This document shows positions 8,263 through 17,351 of a stretch of DNA of 64,000 nucleotides, in pieces. Under the pieces are notes generated by a model. The model was not told the DNA's origin. It saw only the letters and a list, made by a program, of their open reading frames with translations, and ran no database searches. The position numbers and the translations under genes were made by a program. The stretch is taken from assembly GCA_023150835.1 (NCBI GenBank), contig JAKLKB010000035.1:6830-70829 (forward strand), in the 5' to 3' direction. Numbering within the stretch: position 1 is the stretch's first letter; each line of letters opens with the position of its first letter. The DNA comes from Myxococcota bacterium. Its GTDB lineage: Bacteria; Myxococcota_C; UBA6777.

Positions 8263-9552
8263 TTACCACATCCCACGTCCACCTCCTGCTTTGCCTGCTT
8301 TGGAGGCTTTTCGGTGATCCGTTTCTCCAGCGTTTTTGATGATCGAAAGCCGTAGGGGTTCGCCTTCGGCGATCTGTTGGGCGTCGAGCAGGACAGGGAT
8401 CTTGTCTGAAAAGTTCTCGATCACGATCCAGTCGGGGTTTTGCCCGCGCAACTGGACACTCAAAAGCCGCGCTCTTCGGCGATCAACGGTCATGACGTAG
8501 GGCTTGTTTTCGCGCATGATCAGGGCTTGGATCGGTAGGCTCAGCGATCCCGGCCAGAGCTTGGTTTGGATGCTGACGTCGACGGTGAGGTCGATGCGTG
8601 CGAAGTCGGGTGGTTTGACCAGCTTTAAGCGCAAGCCGATCACACCGCGTTTGGCGTCGACTTGGGGGCTAATGTGTTCAAGCTCGACCTGAAAGGGTTG
8701 TTGCTTGTAAGCGGGGGAGATGGCGATGGCGCGTTGTCCGGGTTGAAGCTGGGCAAGAGTGTTTTCGTCAGCTTCGGCAAAGATCTCTAAGCTCGATGGA
8801 TCGGAGATCATAAACAAGGGGGTGCCGATCGCGACTTGCTGTCCGAGGTTGACGAGGCGGCTGACGACTACGCCGTCGTATGGGGCGTAGATGATCATCT
8901 TGCGGGCTTGTTCTTGGAGCAGCTTGAGGGCGGATTCGGCTTCGGCCACGCGGGCGCGGGCGACTTGGACATCTTCGGGGCGGGGGATCTCGTGGAGTTG
9001 TTCGAGGCGGGCTTGGGCGGAAAGCACCATCGCTTCGGCTTGTTCTTTGGCAAAGGTCGCTTGATCGCGTTCGGCGGTGGAGATCGAGTTGCTTTTGAAC
9101 AGCTTGAGGGCTCGTGCAAGGTCGATCTTGGATTGGCGCAAACGGCTCTTGGCTTGGAGGATATCGGCTTGGGCTTGGTGGATCTGCGAAGGGAGGGCCT
9201 TGCGCTGTGTTTGTAGCAAGACTTGGCGGGCGGTCAGCAGGGCGTTTCGGGCTTGGCTCAAACGATACGGCAGATCCGATTGGTGCAATGTGACCATCTT
9301 TTGGCCGCGTTTGACGGTGTCACCTTCTTCAACCCAGAGCTTTCCGACTTGGGCGATGGATTCGGCGCTGAGCACGCTCTGGTTTCGAGCGCGCATCTTG
9401 CCTGTTGCCACGACAATTGACACCACATCTCGGACTTTTGCGTGGGTCGCAGGCCATCGTTGAGGCGGTCGCAAGGCCCAGTACAACACAGCGACCACAA
9501 CAGCCGCGATCCATCCATAACGTCGTATAATTCCATTCTTTCTTTCTGACAT
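8263..9552 (-). CDS. HlyD/MacA-family periplasmic adaptor
   Basis: A 429-residue membrane-fusion protein. One N-terminal membrane anchor (WIAAVVVAVLYWAL) is followed by a biotinyl-lipoyl half (VWVEEGDTVKRGQKMVTL-like), a long alpha-helical hairpin at about residues 100-230, and the second lipoyl half (YAPYDGVVVSRLVNLGQQV). A beta-barrel and membrane-proximal domain complete it. It bridges the inner-membrane permease to an outer-membrane channel. No TolC-type gene is in the window, so the exit duct must be encoded elsewhere. Start 9552 (MSERKNG) is chosen because it sits just before the anchor. An upstream start at 9636 would add 28 polar residues. Confidence 0.9.
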   Translation of the reverse strand: MSERKNGIIRRYGWIAAVVVAVLYWALRPPQRWPATHAKVRDVVSIVVATGKMRARNQSVLSAESIAQVGKLWVEEGDTVKRGQKMVTLHQSDLPYRLSQARNALLTARQVLLQTQRKALPSQIHQAQADILQAKSRLRQSKIDLARALKLFKSNSISTAERDQATFAKEQAEAMVLSAQARLEQLHEIPRPEDVQVARARVAEAESALKLLQEQARKMIIYAPYDGVVVSRLVNLGQQVAIGTPLFMISDPSSLEIFAEADENTLAQLQPGQRAIAISPAYKQQPFQVELEHISPQVDAKRGVIGLRLKLVKPPDFARIDLTVDVSIQTKLWPGSLSLPIQALIMRENKPYVMTVDRRRARLLSVQLRGQNPDWIVIENFSDKIPVLLDAQQIAEGEPLRLSIIKNAGETDHRKASKAGKAGGGRGMW

Positions 9553-9712
9553 GCTTCGTTCTCTTTTGTGGTTGTGCCGTGAGCGGGCTTCGTTTTGCGG
9601 AGGGTTTGACCTTCCCAACGACGATTTCTGCGGCACAAACTACTGGACATCGCTTTGGGATACAAGACACCTGTCAAGGAATGTAGTGTTGTTGTTTGTG
9701 CAACAGTGAGGA

Positions 9713-12700
9713 TCAAGGAGAGGCGGGAGTTTGTGTGGAGAGGATCTGTACGGCGCGTTGGAGTTGTGGGTCGCGGTTGTGGCGCTCGTCGTTGGGGGTG
9801 AGAGGGACTAGGACATCAGGGACAGCGGGTCCGTTTTCCATATTTTGGAGGGTGGGGAGCGCCCACCATCCGCGCAGCGGGACGCCAAAGAGCGAGCCAT
9901 CGCTGAGACGGACGCGGCGGGTGGAGATCACGCCGCCGTAGGTGGGCATACCGACCAAGGTTCCGAGTTTGAGGTTTTTGAAGGCATGCGAAAAGATCTC
10001 GGCGTTGGAGATGCTGCGTTCGTTGCACAACAGGATCACAGGCTTGGACCAGTAGTAAAAAGGCCGACGGAAGGCGGGATAGCCTTTGCCCGAGCCGCGC
10101 CATTGGGTGATCGCGTGTGGTTTGGGTCGGAACATCGTGAGGATGCGATCGGTGGTCCATCCCCCGCCGTTGTTGCGAACGTCCAAGACAAGGGCGTCTT
10201 TGCCGTAGGCATGGGCAAAAAGATCGCGTTCAAATTGATCGAGGCTTGGTAGGCCCATCGAGCGGATGTGGGCGTAGGCAAAGCGGCCTTTGCTCCATCG
10301 TGTGACGCGGCGGCGATTGCGTTCGACCCATGCTTCATAGCGCTGCGTGATCGCTTGGTGAAACGTGCCGCCGATGAAGGATACGTCGCGTTGTTTGCCG
10401 TCTTTTCCTTGCAATGTGAGCAATATCGGGCGATTGGCGCGCCATCGGAGCAGGCGATAGACGTTTTCGCTGCTGTGAAGGGGATTTCCGTCGATCGCCA
10501 ACAAGATGTCGCCTTTGTGAAGTCGTTGACGGTGGTGTGTGGCGGGTCCTTTGGGTCGGATGCGAGCGATCTTGAGTCCTTGTCCTTGGTGGTTGGGGTC
10601 GAAAGATACGCCAAGATCGGCGAGCGGCGTTTGTGGGGCTTGAGAGCGCGGAGACAACACGCCCAGATGGCTCGCAGCGAGTTCTCCGAGCATCATCAAG
10701 AGGATGTCATCGATCCCTTCGGAGGTGACGGCGTCGGGGAGCAGTTTTTTGTAGCGTTCGTAGGTTTTTCGCCAGTCGATGCCGTGAAATCGGGGATCAT
10801 AGAACCAGCGATCGAGCCAAGCCCACGCTTCTTTGAGTTTTTGGGCATGAAGGGCCGCAAGGTTCCAGCGGCGTTCGATCTGGAAACGCACAGGTTGGGC
10901 TTTTTTCTTTTTGCGATCCAGCGCAAAGAGTTGTCCTTTGGGGGCCAAAAAATAGAGCGTATGGTCTTTGCCCCACGCCATCGCATACGCAGGGCCTTGA
11001 TGGATCTGGACAAGCTTTTTGCCGAAGAGATCGACGGTGTAGATGCCCTTGGAGCGGCCTTTTGCGGCGAGATAGAAAGTGTCGCCTGTGGGGGAGGCCA
11101 AGATCTGATCGGGGCCTTCGGGGCCGGGGAGATCATTGACGGCGCGCAGACGAAAAGGCAGCCGCTTGAAGTGGAGTTGGATACGCGGTAAGCGTCCTTC
11201 TTTCGGGGGGATGGGGCGAGAGGGAGGGCGGGCGGTTTTGGTTTGTATGGTGGGTGTGGCAGTATTGGTTTGTATGGTGGGTGTGGCAGTATTGGTTTTG
11301 GCGGAGGATGGGGAAGTATTGGTTTGTATGGTGGGTGTGGCAGTATTGGTTTTGGCGGTGGGTGTGGCAGTATTGGTTTTGGCGGAGGATGGGGAAGTAT
11401 TGGTTTTGGCGGAGGATGGGGAAGTATTGGTTTGTATGGTGGGTGTGGCAGTATTGGTTTTGGCGGAGGATGGGGAAGTATTGGTTTTGGCGGTGGGTGT
11501 GGCGGTTTTGGTTTGGGCGGAGGGGTGCGAAGAGGGTTTTGGGTGCCAAGCGTGGAAAGTTGTGGAGGCTTTGAGATAAGCCGTTTGGGCTTGGAGTTGT
11601 TTTTTGTGTTGTTTTTTCCAGCGTTTGAGGGCGCGTTTGAGGGAGGGGTTGTCGCGTTCGTGGTCGTTGCGGTTGGGGAAAGCGTAGTGGATCTTGAAGC
11701 GATCATCGATGCCACGCGAGAGCCACGCCAAGACGCGACCGTTGTCGGACCAGACGGGAGAAAGGTCGATATCGGGGTGACGACTGAGATTGAGTGCAGG
11801 GCGCGATCCATCGGCCTTGATCAAAAAGACGTCGGTGTTGGACTCGTCGTCATCGCGCAGAAAGAGCAGCCACTTGCCGTCAGGAGACCAGAGGAATTCT
11901 TGGAGATTCCAGCCTTTGACGAGGGTGCTTTCTTGTCCGTCAAGGGTGCGCAAGACGAGATCGCCTTGACCGCGCAAGAAGGCGATCTGTTGGCCTGTGG
12001 GAGACCAACGGGGGGATTGTTCGTCGACTTGGGTTTGGAGCGGGTTGAGGCGTCGGAAGGGGATCTGGGCGGGGTGGCAAGCAAAGAACAGCCGAGGTTG
12101 GCCTTTTTGGTCTTTGCAAGTCGAAGCGACGAAGATCGCCTTGTATCCGTCACGATCGGAGGTGAACGCCAGCAAGCGGCCATCGGGAGACCAAGCGAGG
12201 TGTTGTTCGTGAGCAGGAGAGGTGGCGAGTGGACGAGCGATCTTGTCGGGATCTTCGGGTTGGATGATGTAGATATCGCCGCGTGCGACGAGTGCGATCT
12301 CTTTTCCGTTCGGAGAGACGGCGTATTCGGAGAGGGGTCCAGAGAGTAGTTCGCGGCGTTCTTGTGTGTGTCCGTGATCGCCGTCTGCAAGGAAGTGGAT
12401 GGGCAGCAGCGTTTTTTTCGCGGTGTCGTAGCGCAACAAGCGATCCCAGTAGGCGAGGACGACGTGCTGTTTGTTGTAGGCTGCATGGACGCTGCGAAGT
12501 CCCGTTTGGGTGAAACGTGTCCATTGAGTTTGCTGTTTTGTGCGCAGATCCATGACCCACAGGTCCATGATATCGCGGGTTTCTTTGCGAAAGACGATGC
12601 GGTGTTGATCCAACCAACTGGGCGAGTCACTGGTTTGGCCGAAGGTGAGGCGTTGGAATTGCTTTGTGGAAAAAGTGTACATCCAAAGGTGCCGATGGTA

Positions 12701-13267
12701 AGGCATCTTGTAGCGAGCGCGCCACCATCGCGGATCGCCTGAGACAAACAGTAGGCGTTTTCCATCGGGAGAGATCGCGGCATCGACGGCGTTGACGGAA
12801 AGCAGGGGCTTGGGCGTGCCGCCTGCAAGGGGGACTTGGTGCAAGGAAAACTTGCTGTAATAGGCCCAGTCGCGTTGAGAGCGAAACAAGACGGAGCGCC
12901 CGTCGGCACTCCAACCGACGGGGAGATCATCGGCATCGTGGAAGGTGAGTTGGCGGGGTTCTCCGCCTGTTGAGGGGACAACAAAGACATCGTAAGAGCC
13001 GGAACGACGGGAGGCAAAAGCGATCCAGCGTTCATCGGGCGACCAGATCGGGTGGCGATCTTCGGCGGGGTGGGCGGTCAAGCGGCGGGCGGTTCCACCT
13101 TGCGAAGAAGCCACCCAGAGATCGCCACGCCAACCGAAGGCGATCTGTGTACCAGAAGGCGAGAGACTGGGGTGGTGTACGACACGGACGGGCGTTCCAG
13201 CCCATCCTTCCTGAAGGGACAGCATGAACACCAGCCATGCTGTACCGAACCATCGCCATGTTTGCAT
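9713..13267 (-). CDS. tricorn-like S41 protease with beta-propeller and PDZ
   Basis: A 1184-residue protein with a signal peptide (FGTAWLVFMLSLQEGWAG). An N-terminal TolB/PD40-type propeller carries repeated blades of the SPDGKRLLFVSGD, SPDGRLLAFTSDRDG and SPDGKWLLFLRDDDE kind. A Thr/Pro/Ser repeat linker lies at about 586-676 and a second propeller follows. A PDZ domain lies near 886-970 and a C-terminal S41 peptidase core includes NNGGGWTT and SISNAEIFSHAF, with the likely nucleophile Ser near residue 1087. Tricorn-type proteases trim peptides. The signal peptide puts this one outside the cytoplasm. Start 13267 has GAGGT upstream. Confidence 0.88.
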   Translation of the reverse strand: MQTWRWFGTAWLVFMLSLQEGWAGTPVRVVHHPSLSPSGTQIAFGWRGDLWVASSQGGTARRLTAHPAEDRHPIWSPDERWIAFASRRSGSYDVFVVPSTGGEPRQLTFHDADDLPVGWSADGRSVLFRSQRDWAYYSKFSLHQVPLAGGTPKPLLSVNAVDAAISPDGKRLLFVSGDPRWWRARYKMPYHRHLWMYTFSTKQFQRLTFGQTSDSPSWLDQHRIVFRKETRDIMDLWVMDLRTKQQTQWTRFTQTGLRSVHAAYNKQHVVLAYWDRLLRYDTAKKTLLPIHFLADGDHGHTQERRELLSGPLSEYAVSPNGKEIALVARGDIYIIQPEDPDKIARPLATSPAHEQHLAWSPDGRLLAFTSDRDGYKAIFVASTCKDQKGQPRLFFACHPAQIPFRRLNPLQTQVDEQSPRWSPTGQQIAFLRGQGDLVLRTLDGQESTLVKGWNLQEFLWSPDGKWLLFLRDDDESNTDVFLIKADGSRPALNLSRHPDIDLSPVWSDNGRVLAWLSRGIDDRFKIHYAFPNRNDHERDNPSLKRALKRWKKQHKKQLQAQTAYLKASTTFHAWHPKPSSHPSAQTKTATPTAKTNTSPSSAKTNTATPTIQTNTSPSSAKTNTSPSSAKTNTATPTAKTNTATPTIQTNTSPSSAKTNTATPTIQTNTATPTIQTKTARPPSRPIPPKEGRLPRIQLHFKRLPFRLRAVNDLPGPEGPDQILASPTGDTFYLAAKGRSKGIYTVDLFGKKLVQIHQGPAYAMAWGKDHTLYFLAPKGQLFALDRKKKKAQPVRFQIERRWNLAALHAQKLKEAWAWLDRWFYDPRFHGIDWRKTYERYKKLLPDAVTSEGIDDILLMMLGELAASHLGVLSPRSQAPQTPLADLGVSFDPNHQGQGLKIARIRPKGPATHHRQRLHKGDILLAIDGNPLHSSENVYRLLRWRANRPILLTLQGKDGKQRDVSFIGGTFHQAITQRYEAWVERNRRRVTRWSKGRFAYAHIRSMGLPSLDQFERDLFAHAYGKDALVLDVRNNGGGWTTDRILTMFRPKPHAITQWRGSGKGYPAFRRPFYYWSKPVILLCNERSISNAEIFSHAFKNLKLGTLVGMPTYGGVISTRRVRLSDGSLFGVPLRGWWALPTLQNMENGPAVPDVLVPLTPNDERHNRDPQLQRAVQILSTQTPASP
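11241..11510 (-). repeat. 10 x 27-bp tandem repeat in tricorn-like gene
   Basis: Ten contiguous 27-bp units of three variants are interleaved in a non-periodic order. On the minus strand they encode TNTATPTIQ, TNTSPSSAK and TNTATPTAK. The mosaic order suggests unit shuffling by recombination rather than simple end-growth. Confidence 0.93.
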
Positions 13268-13671
13268 TGTTGACCTCACGAGGTTTGTGTGTGGTAGTGC
13301 GTCCCTTTTTGGGGCGCGCCATCCTACGCGATGATGTGGCTGTTCGCAATCATGGCGCAGCGTGTTGGAGGCCCGTGCAGCTTTTGGCGGGCATGGGGTG
13401 GCGGATGGAGGCGGGGGGAAAGAATCTTTTGGGTGGGCTTGCATCGAAGTCTTTGGTTCGTTAGGTTTGTGCGTTTCTTGGGTGAGCCTTTGTTTCTCCG
13501 TCTAGCCTTGTTGCCGATCGGGCCGCAGGGAGGGATGCTGCGTAAAGCGCGGCACGGTGGATCTCGAACGTCCCAAGCGCCTGTTTGTGCGGTAGGATGG
13601 GGAGATGAGAGACGTGTCGGGAGGGCGGGGGAGATGGTGTGGTGTGTCTTTGCGTGTAGGAGGTTTTGGGG
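13268..13671. other. intergenic region between divergent genes
   Basis: This spacer of about 400 bases separates the tricorn-like gene (minus) from the amidase gene (plus), so it must hold promoters for both. I see no clear sigma-70 boxes, palindrome, RNA gene or dispersed repeat in it. Confidence 0.5.
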
Positions 13672-15129
13672 ATGAACCCTTATGTACATTATTCTGCGAT
13701 GGAACTGGCACGGATGATCCGTGTGGGCGAGGTGACGTCGCGTGATGTGGTGGAGGCGCATATCGCGCACATCCAAAAGGTCAATCCGATCTTGAATGCG
13801 GTGGTGAAAGAGCGATTTGAGGCTGCGCGTAGCGAAGCAAAGGCAGCGGATCGACAGCGTCAAGAGAGCGATCCTGCGGGCTTGCCGCCGTTGCATGGCG
13901 TTCCATGCACGATCAAAGAGAGCTTCCAGTTGCGTGGGATGCCGCAAACCAGCGGGCATCATACGCGGCGAGAATGTTATCCCGAAGAGGACGCGATCAC
14001 GGTGAAGCGCTTGCGTCAAGCAGGGGCGATCCCGCTTGGTGTGACGAATGTTCCAGAGCTTTGTATGTGGATGGAGACCCACAACCAGATCTACGGGCGA
14101 ACGAACAATCCCTATGATCCGACGCGGATCGTGGGAGGGAGTTCGGGTGGCGAGGGGGCGATCGTGGGAGCGGGAGCTTCGCCTTTTGGTTTGGGATCGG
14201 ATGTGGGCGGATCGATACGTGGGCCGGCCTTTTTCAACGGTGTGTGGGGCCACAAAGGAACGGGTGGTTTGGTGCCGTCCTCGGGCCAATATCCGAGAGC
14301 AGAGGGGCGTGCAGGGCGTTTTCTTTCGACGGGGCCGTTGTGTCGGCGAGCGGAAGATCTGATGCCCTTGTTGCGGATCATGGCGGGTCCAGACGGCGAA
14401 GACGAAAGCTGCGAGCCGATGGAGCTTGGCGATCCTGCGGCGGTGGATCTGCGCGGACTGCGGGTCTTGGATGTGCGTGGCGATGGCTGGCTCAAGGTGC
14501 ATCCTGATCTTTTGGAGGCACAGGCGCGGGTGGCGCGTCATCTTGGGGAGCGTGGAGCGACGGTGATCCCCGCTTCGTTTGAAAAGCTCCGTCAATCGGT
14601 GCAGATCTGGTCGTCGATGTTGGGCGGATTTCAAGAACCCGCTTTGTTTCGCAAGCTGATGGGATTTTCACGCAAGCGCGATATCCTCCGAGAGTTGGCC
14701 ATGTTGGGGATTCGGCGCTCTCCGCATACGCTGCCTGCGTTGTTGCTGAGTTTGTTGGACGAGTTGAGTCACGCCTTTCCGAAGGCTACACAAAAAGCCA
14801 TCCAAGCGGGCTTATCGCTTCGTGAAGAGTTGCTTTCGGCGATGCAACCGATGGGGGTGATGTTGTATCCAACATACGTGCGCCCTGCACCCCGTCACCG
14901 CGTTCCGCTGACGTTGCCGATCCATTGGTCCTACACAGCGATCATCAACGTCCTTGAATTACCCGCCACACAAGTTCCTTTGGGATTGAATCAAGCGGGC
15001 CTTCCTTTGGGGCTCCAAGTGGTCGGGATGCCGCGTCAAGATCACGTGACGATCGCCGTTGCGTTGGAGTTGGAGCGCGCCTTTGGCGGTTGGGTGTTTC
15101 CCGAATGGCAGCGTCGCCTGTTTGCCTGA
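13672..15129 (+). CDS. amidase signature family enzyme (FAAH-like)
   Basis: A 485-residue amidase. The Lys of the Ser-cisSer-Lys triad is in PCTIKESF. The amidase signature runs through VGGSSGGEGAIVGAG to GLGSDVGGSIRGPA, holding both Ser residues, and the GHKGTGGLVPSSGQYP stretch is typical of fatty-acid-amide-hydrolase-like members. It hydrolyses carboxamides; the substrate cannot be told. Start ATG 13672 has AGGAGG eight bases upstream, which beats a TTG six bases earlier. No signal peptide. It is divergent from the tricorn-like protease and followed by a repeat-bearing spacer. Confidence 0.92.
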   Translation: MNPYVHYSAMELARMIRVGEVTSRDVVEAHIAHIQKVNPILNAVVKERFEAARSEAKAADRQRQESDPAGLPPLHGVPCTIKESFQLRGMPQTSGHHTRRECYPEEDAITVKRLRQAGAIPLGVTNVPELCMWMETHNQIYGRTNNPYDPTRIVGGSSGGEGAIVGAGASPFGLGSDVGGSIRGPAFFNGVWGHKGTGGLVPSSGQYPRAEGRAGRFLSTGPLCRRAEDLMPLLRIMAGPDGEDESCEPMELGDPAAVDLRGLRVLDVRGDGWLKVHPDLLEAQARVARHLGERGATVIPASFEKLRQSVQIWSSMLGGFQEPALFRKLMGFSRKRDILRELAMLGIRRSPHTLPALLLSLLDELSHAFPKATQKAIQAGLSLREELLSAMQPMGVMLYPTYVRPAPRHRVPLTLPIHWSYTAIINVLELPATQVPLGLNQAGLPLGLQVVGMPRQDHVTIAVALELERAFGGWVFPEWQRRLFA

Positions 15130-15212
15130 ACAAGCTGCGTACTGCGACAAGTCTCGGAGGAAAAGTGGATGTAAGGTTTAGAGGAAAAGTGGATTTTCGC
15201 GGCACGATGGTG

Positions 15213-15340
15213 TTGTGGGGTGCCACCCCACGCCCCGCCATAGGTCGCGGCCCCCTTGACCCCGTGTAGGCGAAGAGATCGATGGTTTTCCACCGGATGG
15301 CTCTGTCGCTCGCAACGGCTGCGAACACGGGTTTTTTTGT
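15213..15340 (+). repeat. dispersed repeat family B, copy 1
   Basis: It begins with the hairpin GTGGGGTG/CACCCCAC (8-bp stem), continues CGCCCCGCCATAGG, CCCTTGACCCCGTGT and GGCGAAGAGATC, and ends GCGAACACGGG followed by seven T. The same order of blocks recurs at 48296, and inverted at 35361 and 50258. Confidence 0.8.
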
Positions 15341-15399
15341 CCATACGTCACACCTAAAAGGTAGGATGTGCGCGGTAGAAGCAGGAAGAGAGAAAACCG

Positions 15400-17277
15400 A
15401 TGGCGAACGTTTCGTCGGCTCCACAGGAAAAGCCACCCTTGCCCCACGCAGCCGAAAAGGCCGATCCCAAGGGCCGTCCAGAACATTTAAAGGATACGCT
15501 GAAGCGACTTTTGAGTTTAGCGCGTCCCGAGAGCAAGACGTTGTTGATCGGGACGTTGTTTTTGCTGCTTGGGACGTTGATGGGTTTGGCTTATCCCCAA
15601 GCCATCCGCGTGATCATCGACACGGCATTGCATCCCGAAAAAGGGCAGGCTCGGATGATCGATCTGGCGGCGTTGGCGATGACAGCGATCTTTTTGGTGC
15701 AGGGGATCGCGGTAGCCTTTCGGTCGTACCTGTTTACGGTGGCGGGAGAGCGCATCGTCACGCGGCTTCGTCAGGATCTGTATCTGCGGATTATTCGACA
15801 AGAGATCGGGTTTTTTGATCAGCGCCGAACAGGGGAGTTGATCAACCGCCTCGCCTCGGATACGACGGTGCTCCAGAATACCGTGAGTGTGAATATCTCG
15901 ATGGCGCTGCGTTTTTTGGCCTCTGCGCTGGGGGCTGTGGCGTTGTTGTTGTACACTTCGCCGATCTTGACAGGGCTGATGCTGTTGGTGGTTCCGCCTG
16001 TGGCGTTGGGAGCGGTGTTTTTTGGTCGGACGATTCGAAAACTTTCGCGGGAGGCGCAAGATGCGCTTGCCAAAGCCAGCGAGGTCGCGGAAGAGACGAT
16101 CGGTGGGATTCGGACAGTGCGGGTGTATTCGCACGAACCCCAAGAGTTCAAGCGCTATAGCGCGTCGGTGGAAGAATCGTTTTCGATTGCGCGCCAACGT
16201 GCGCGTGCGACGGCGATCTTTAGTGGTGCGGCCTCGTTTGCGGCGTACGGTGCGATCGCGGTGGTGCTTTGGTACGGTGGTCGCTTGGTGATCGCCAAGC
16301 AGATGGGTGTGGGAGATCTGACGTCGTTTGTGTTGTACACGTTGTTGTTGGCGGTGTCGTTGGGGGCGTTGGGGGGATTGTGGGCCGACTTTATGCGTGC
16401 GGCGGGGGCGGGGGATCGGGTCTTTGCGTTGATGGATCGGATCCCTGAGATCCCGATGGACGAAGGCAAGGTACTCGACGAAGTACGCGCAGAGATGCGT
16501 TTTTCGGAGGTGCGTTTTGCGTATCCATCGCGTCCGGATGTGGAGGTGTTGAAAGGGATCGACTTGACTTTGCCGCGAGGTCAGATTATCGCGCTTGTCG
16601 GCCCTTCGGGAGGAGGAAAGTCGACCGTCGCGAGCCTGATGACGCGATTGTATGATCCGCTCCAAGGTCGGGTGCTGTTGGATGGATGTGATCTGCGTGA
16701 ACTAAACGCCTCGTGGTTGCGCTCGCAGATCGGGGTGGTGGAACAAGAGCCGATGTTGTTTTCTACCACGATTGCCGACAACATCCGCTATGGCGATCCC
16801 GATGCCACCGACGAAGAGGTCGAAGCTGCGGCCAAAGCCGCCAACGCTCACGATTTTATTCTACGCTTTCCGGAAGGGTATCGAACAGAAGTCGGAGAGC
16901 GTGGCGTGCAGTTGTCGGGTGGACAAAAGCAGCGTGTGGCGATTGCACGGGCAGTACTGAAAGATCCGCGTTTGTTGATCCTTGACGAAGCCACCAGCGC
17001 CCTTGATACAGAGAGCGAAGCTCTTGTCAAAGAAGCCCTTGAGCGCTTGATGAAGGATCGCACGACGTTGGTGATCGCGCATCGGCTTTCAACGGTCAAA
17101 GATGCCCATCGCGTCGTCGTGATCGCAGATGGGCAGATCGTCCAACAAGGCACCCACCAAGAACTGCTCGAACAAGAAGGCATCTATCTGCGTTTGGTGC
17201 AAAAACAATTTGCCGGTGAAGACCGTCCCCCCACGGCGCTCCGCAAAGCCTCTGCGGATGCCTCGGAGCAAACCTGA
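15400..17277 (+). CDS. ABC exporter, MsbA/ABCB half-transporter
   Basis: A 625-residue fused membrane-ATPase half-transporter. Six transmembrane helices span about residues 45-330. Walker A GPSGGGKST lies near 402, the LSGGQKQRVAIARA signature near 506, and Walker B LLILDEATSALD near 527. The coupling-helix region includes FFDQRRTGELINRL, as in MsbA, BmrA and LmrA. These homodimers flip lipids or hydrophobic drugs across the inner membrane. The first 40 residues are a soluble Pro/Ala-rich tail. Start 15400 has AGGAAGAG upstream. EF-G follows after 74 bases, but functional linkage is not implied. Confidence 0.94.
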   Translation: MANVSSAPQEKPPLPHAAEKADPKGRPEHLKDTLKRLLSLARPESKTLLIGTLFLLLGTLMGLAYPQAIRVIIDTALHPEKGQARMIDLAALAMTAIFLVQGIAVAFRSYLFTVAGERIVTRLRQDLYLRIIRQEIGFFDQRRTGELINRLASDTTVLQNTVSVNISMALRFLASALGAVALLLYTSPILTGLMLLVVPPVALGAVFFGRTIRKLSREAQDALAKASEVAEETIGGIRTVRVYSHEPQEFKRYSASVEESFSIARQRARATAIFSGAASFAAYGAIAVVLWYGGRLVIAKQMGVGDLTSFVLYTLLLAVSLGALGGLWADFMRAAGAGDRVFALMDRIPEIPMDEGKVLDEVRAEMRFSEVRFAYPSRPDVEVLKGIDLTLPRGQIIALVGPSGGGKSTVASLMTRLYDPLQGRVLLDGCDLRELNASWLRSQIGVVEQEPMLFSTTIADNIRYGDPDATDEEVEAAAKAANAHDFILRFPEGYRTEVGERGVQLSGGQKQRVAIARAVLKDPRLLILDEATSALDTESEALVKEALERLMKDRTTLVIAHRLSTVKDAHRVVVIADGQIVQQGTHQELLEQEGIYLRLVQKQFAGEDRPPTALRKASADASEQT

Positions 17278-17351
17278 TCTGACGGCCCATCGCCTTTTTA
17301 ATCACTCGCTCGTTCTCCCAAGACGGCTCTTTCTCCGAAGGAATCTGTGTT

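Noticed and set aside
11241-11510. Possible CRISPR array from evenly spaced repeats
   Set aside because: Units are contiguous 27-bp in-frame protein repeats with no unique spacers; the same holds for the 20-bp array at 49967.
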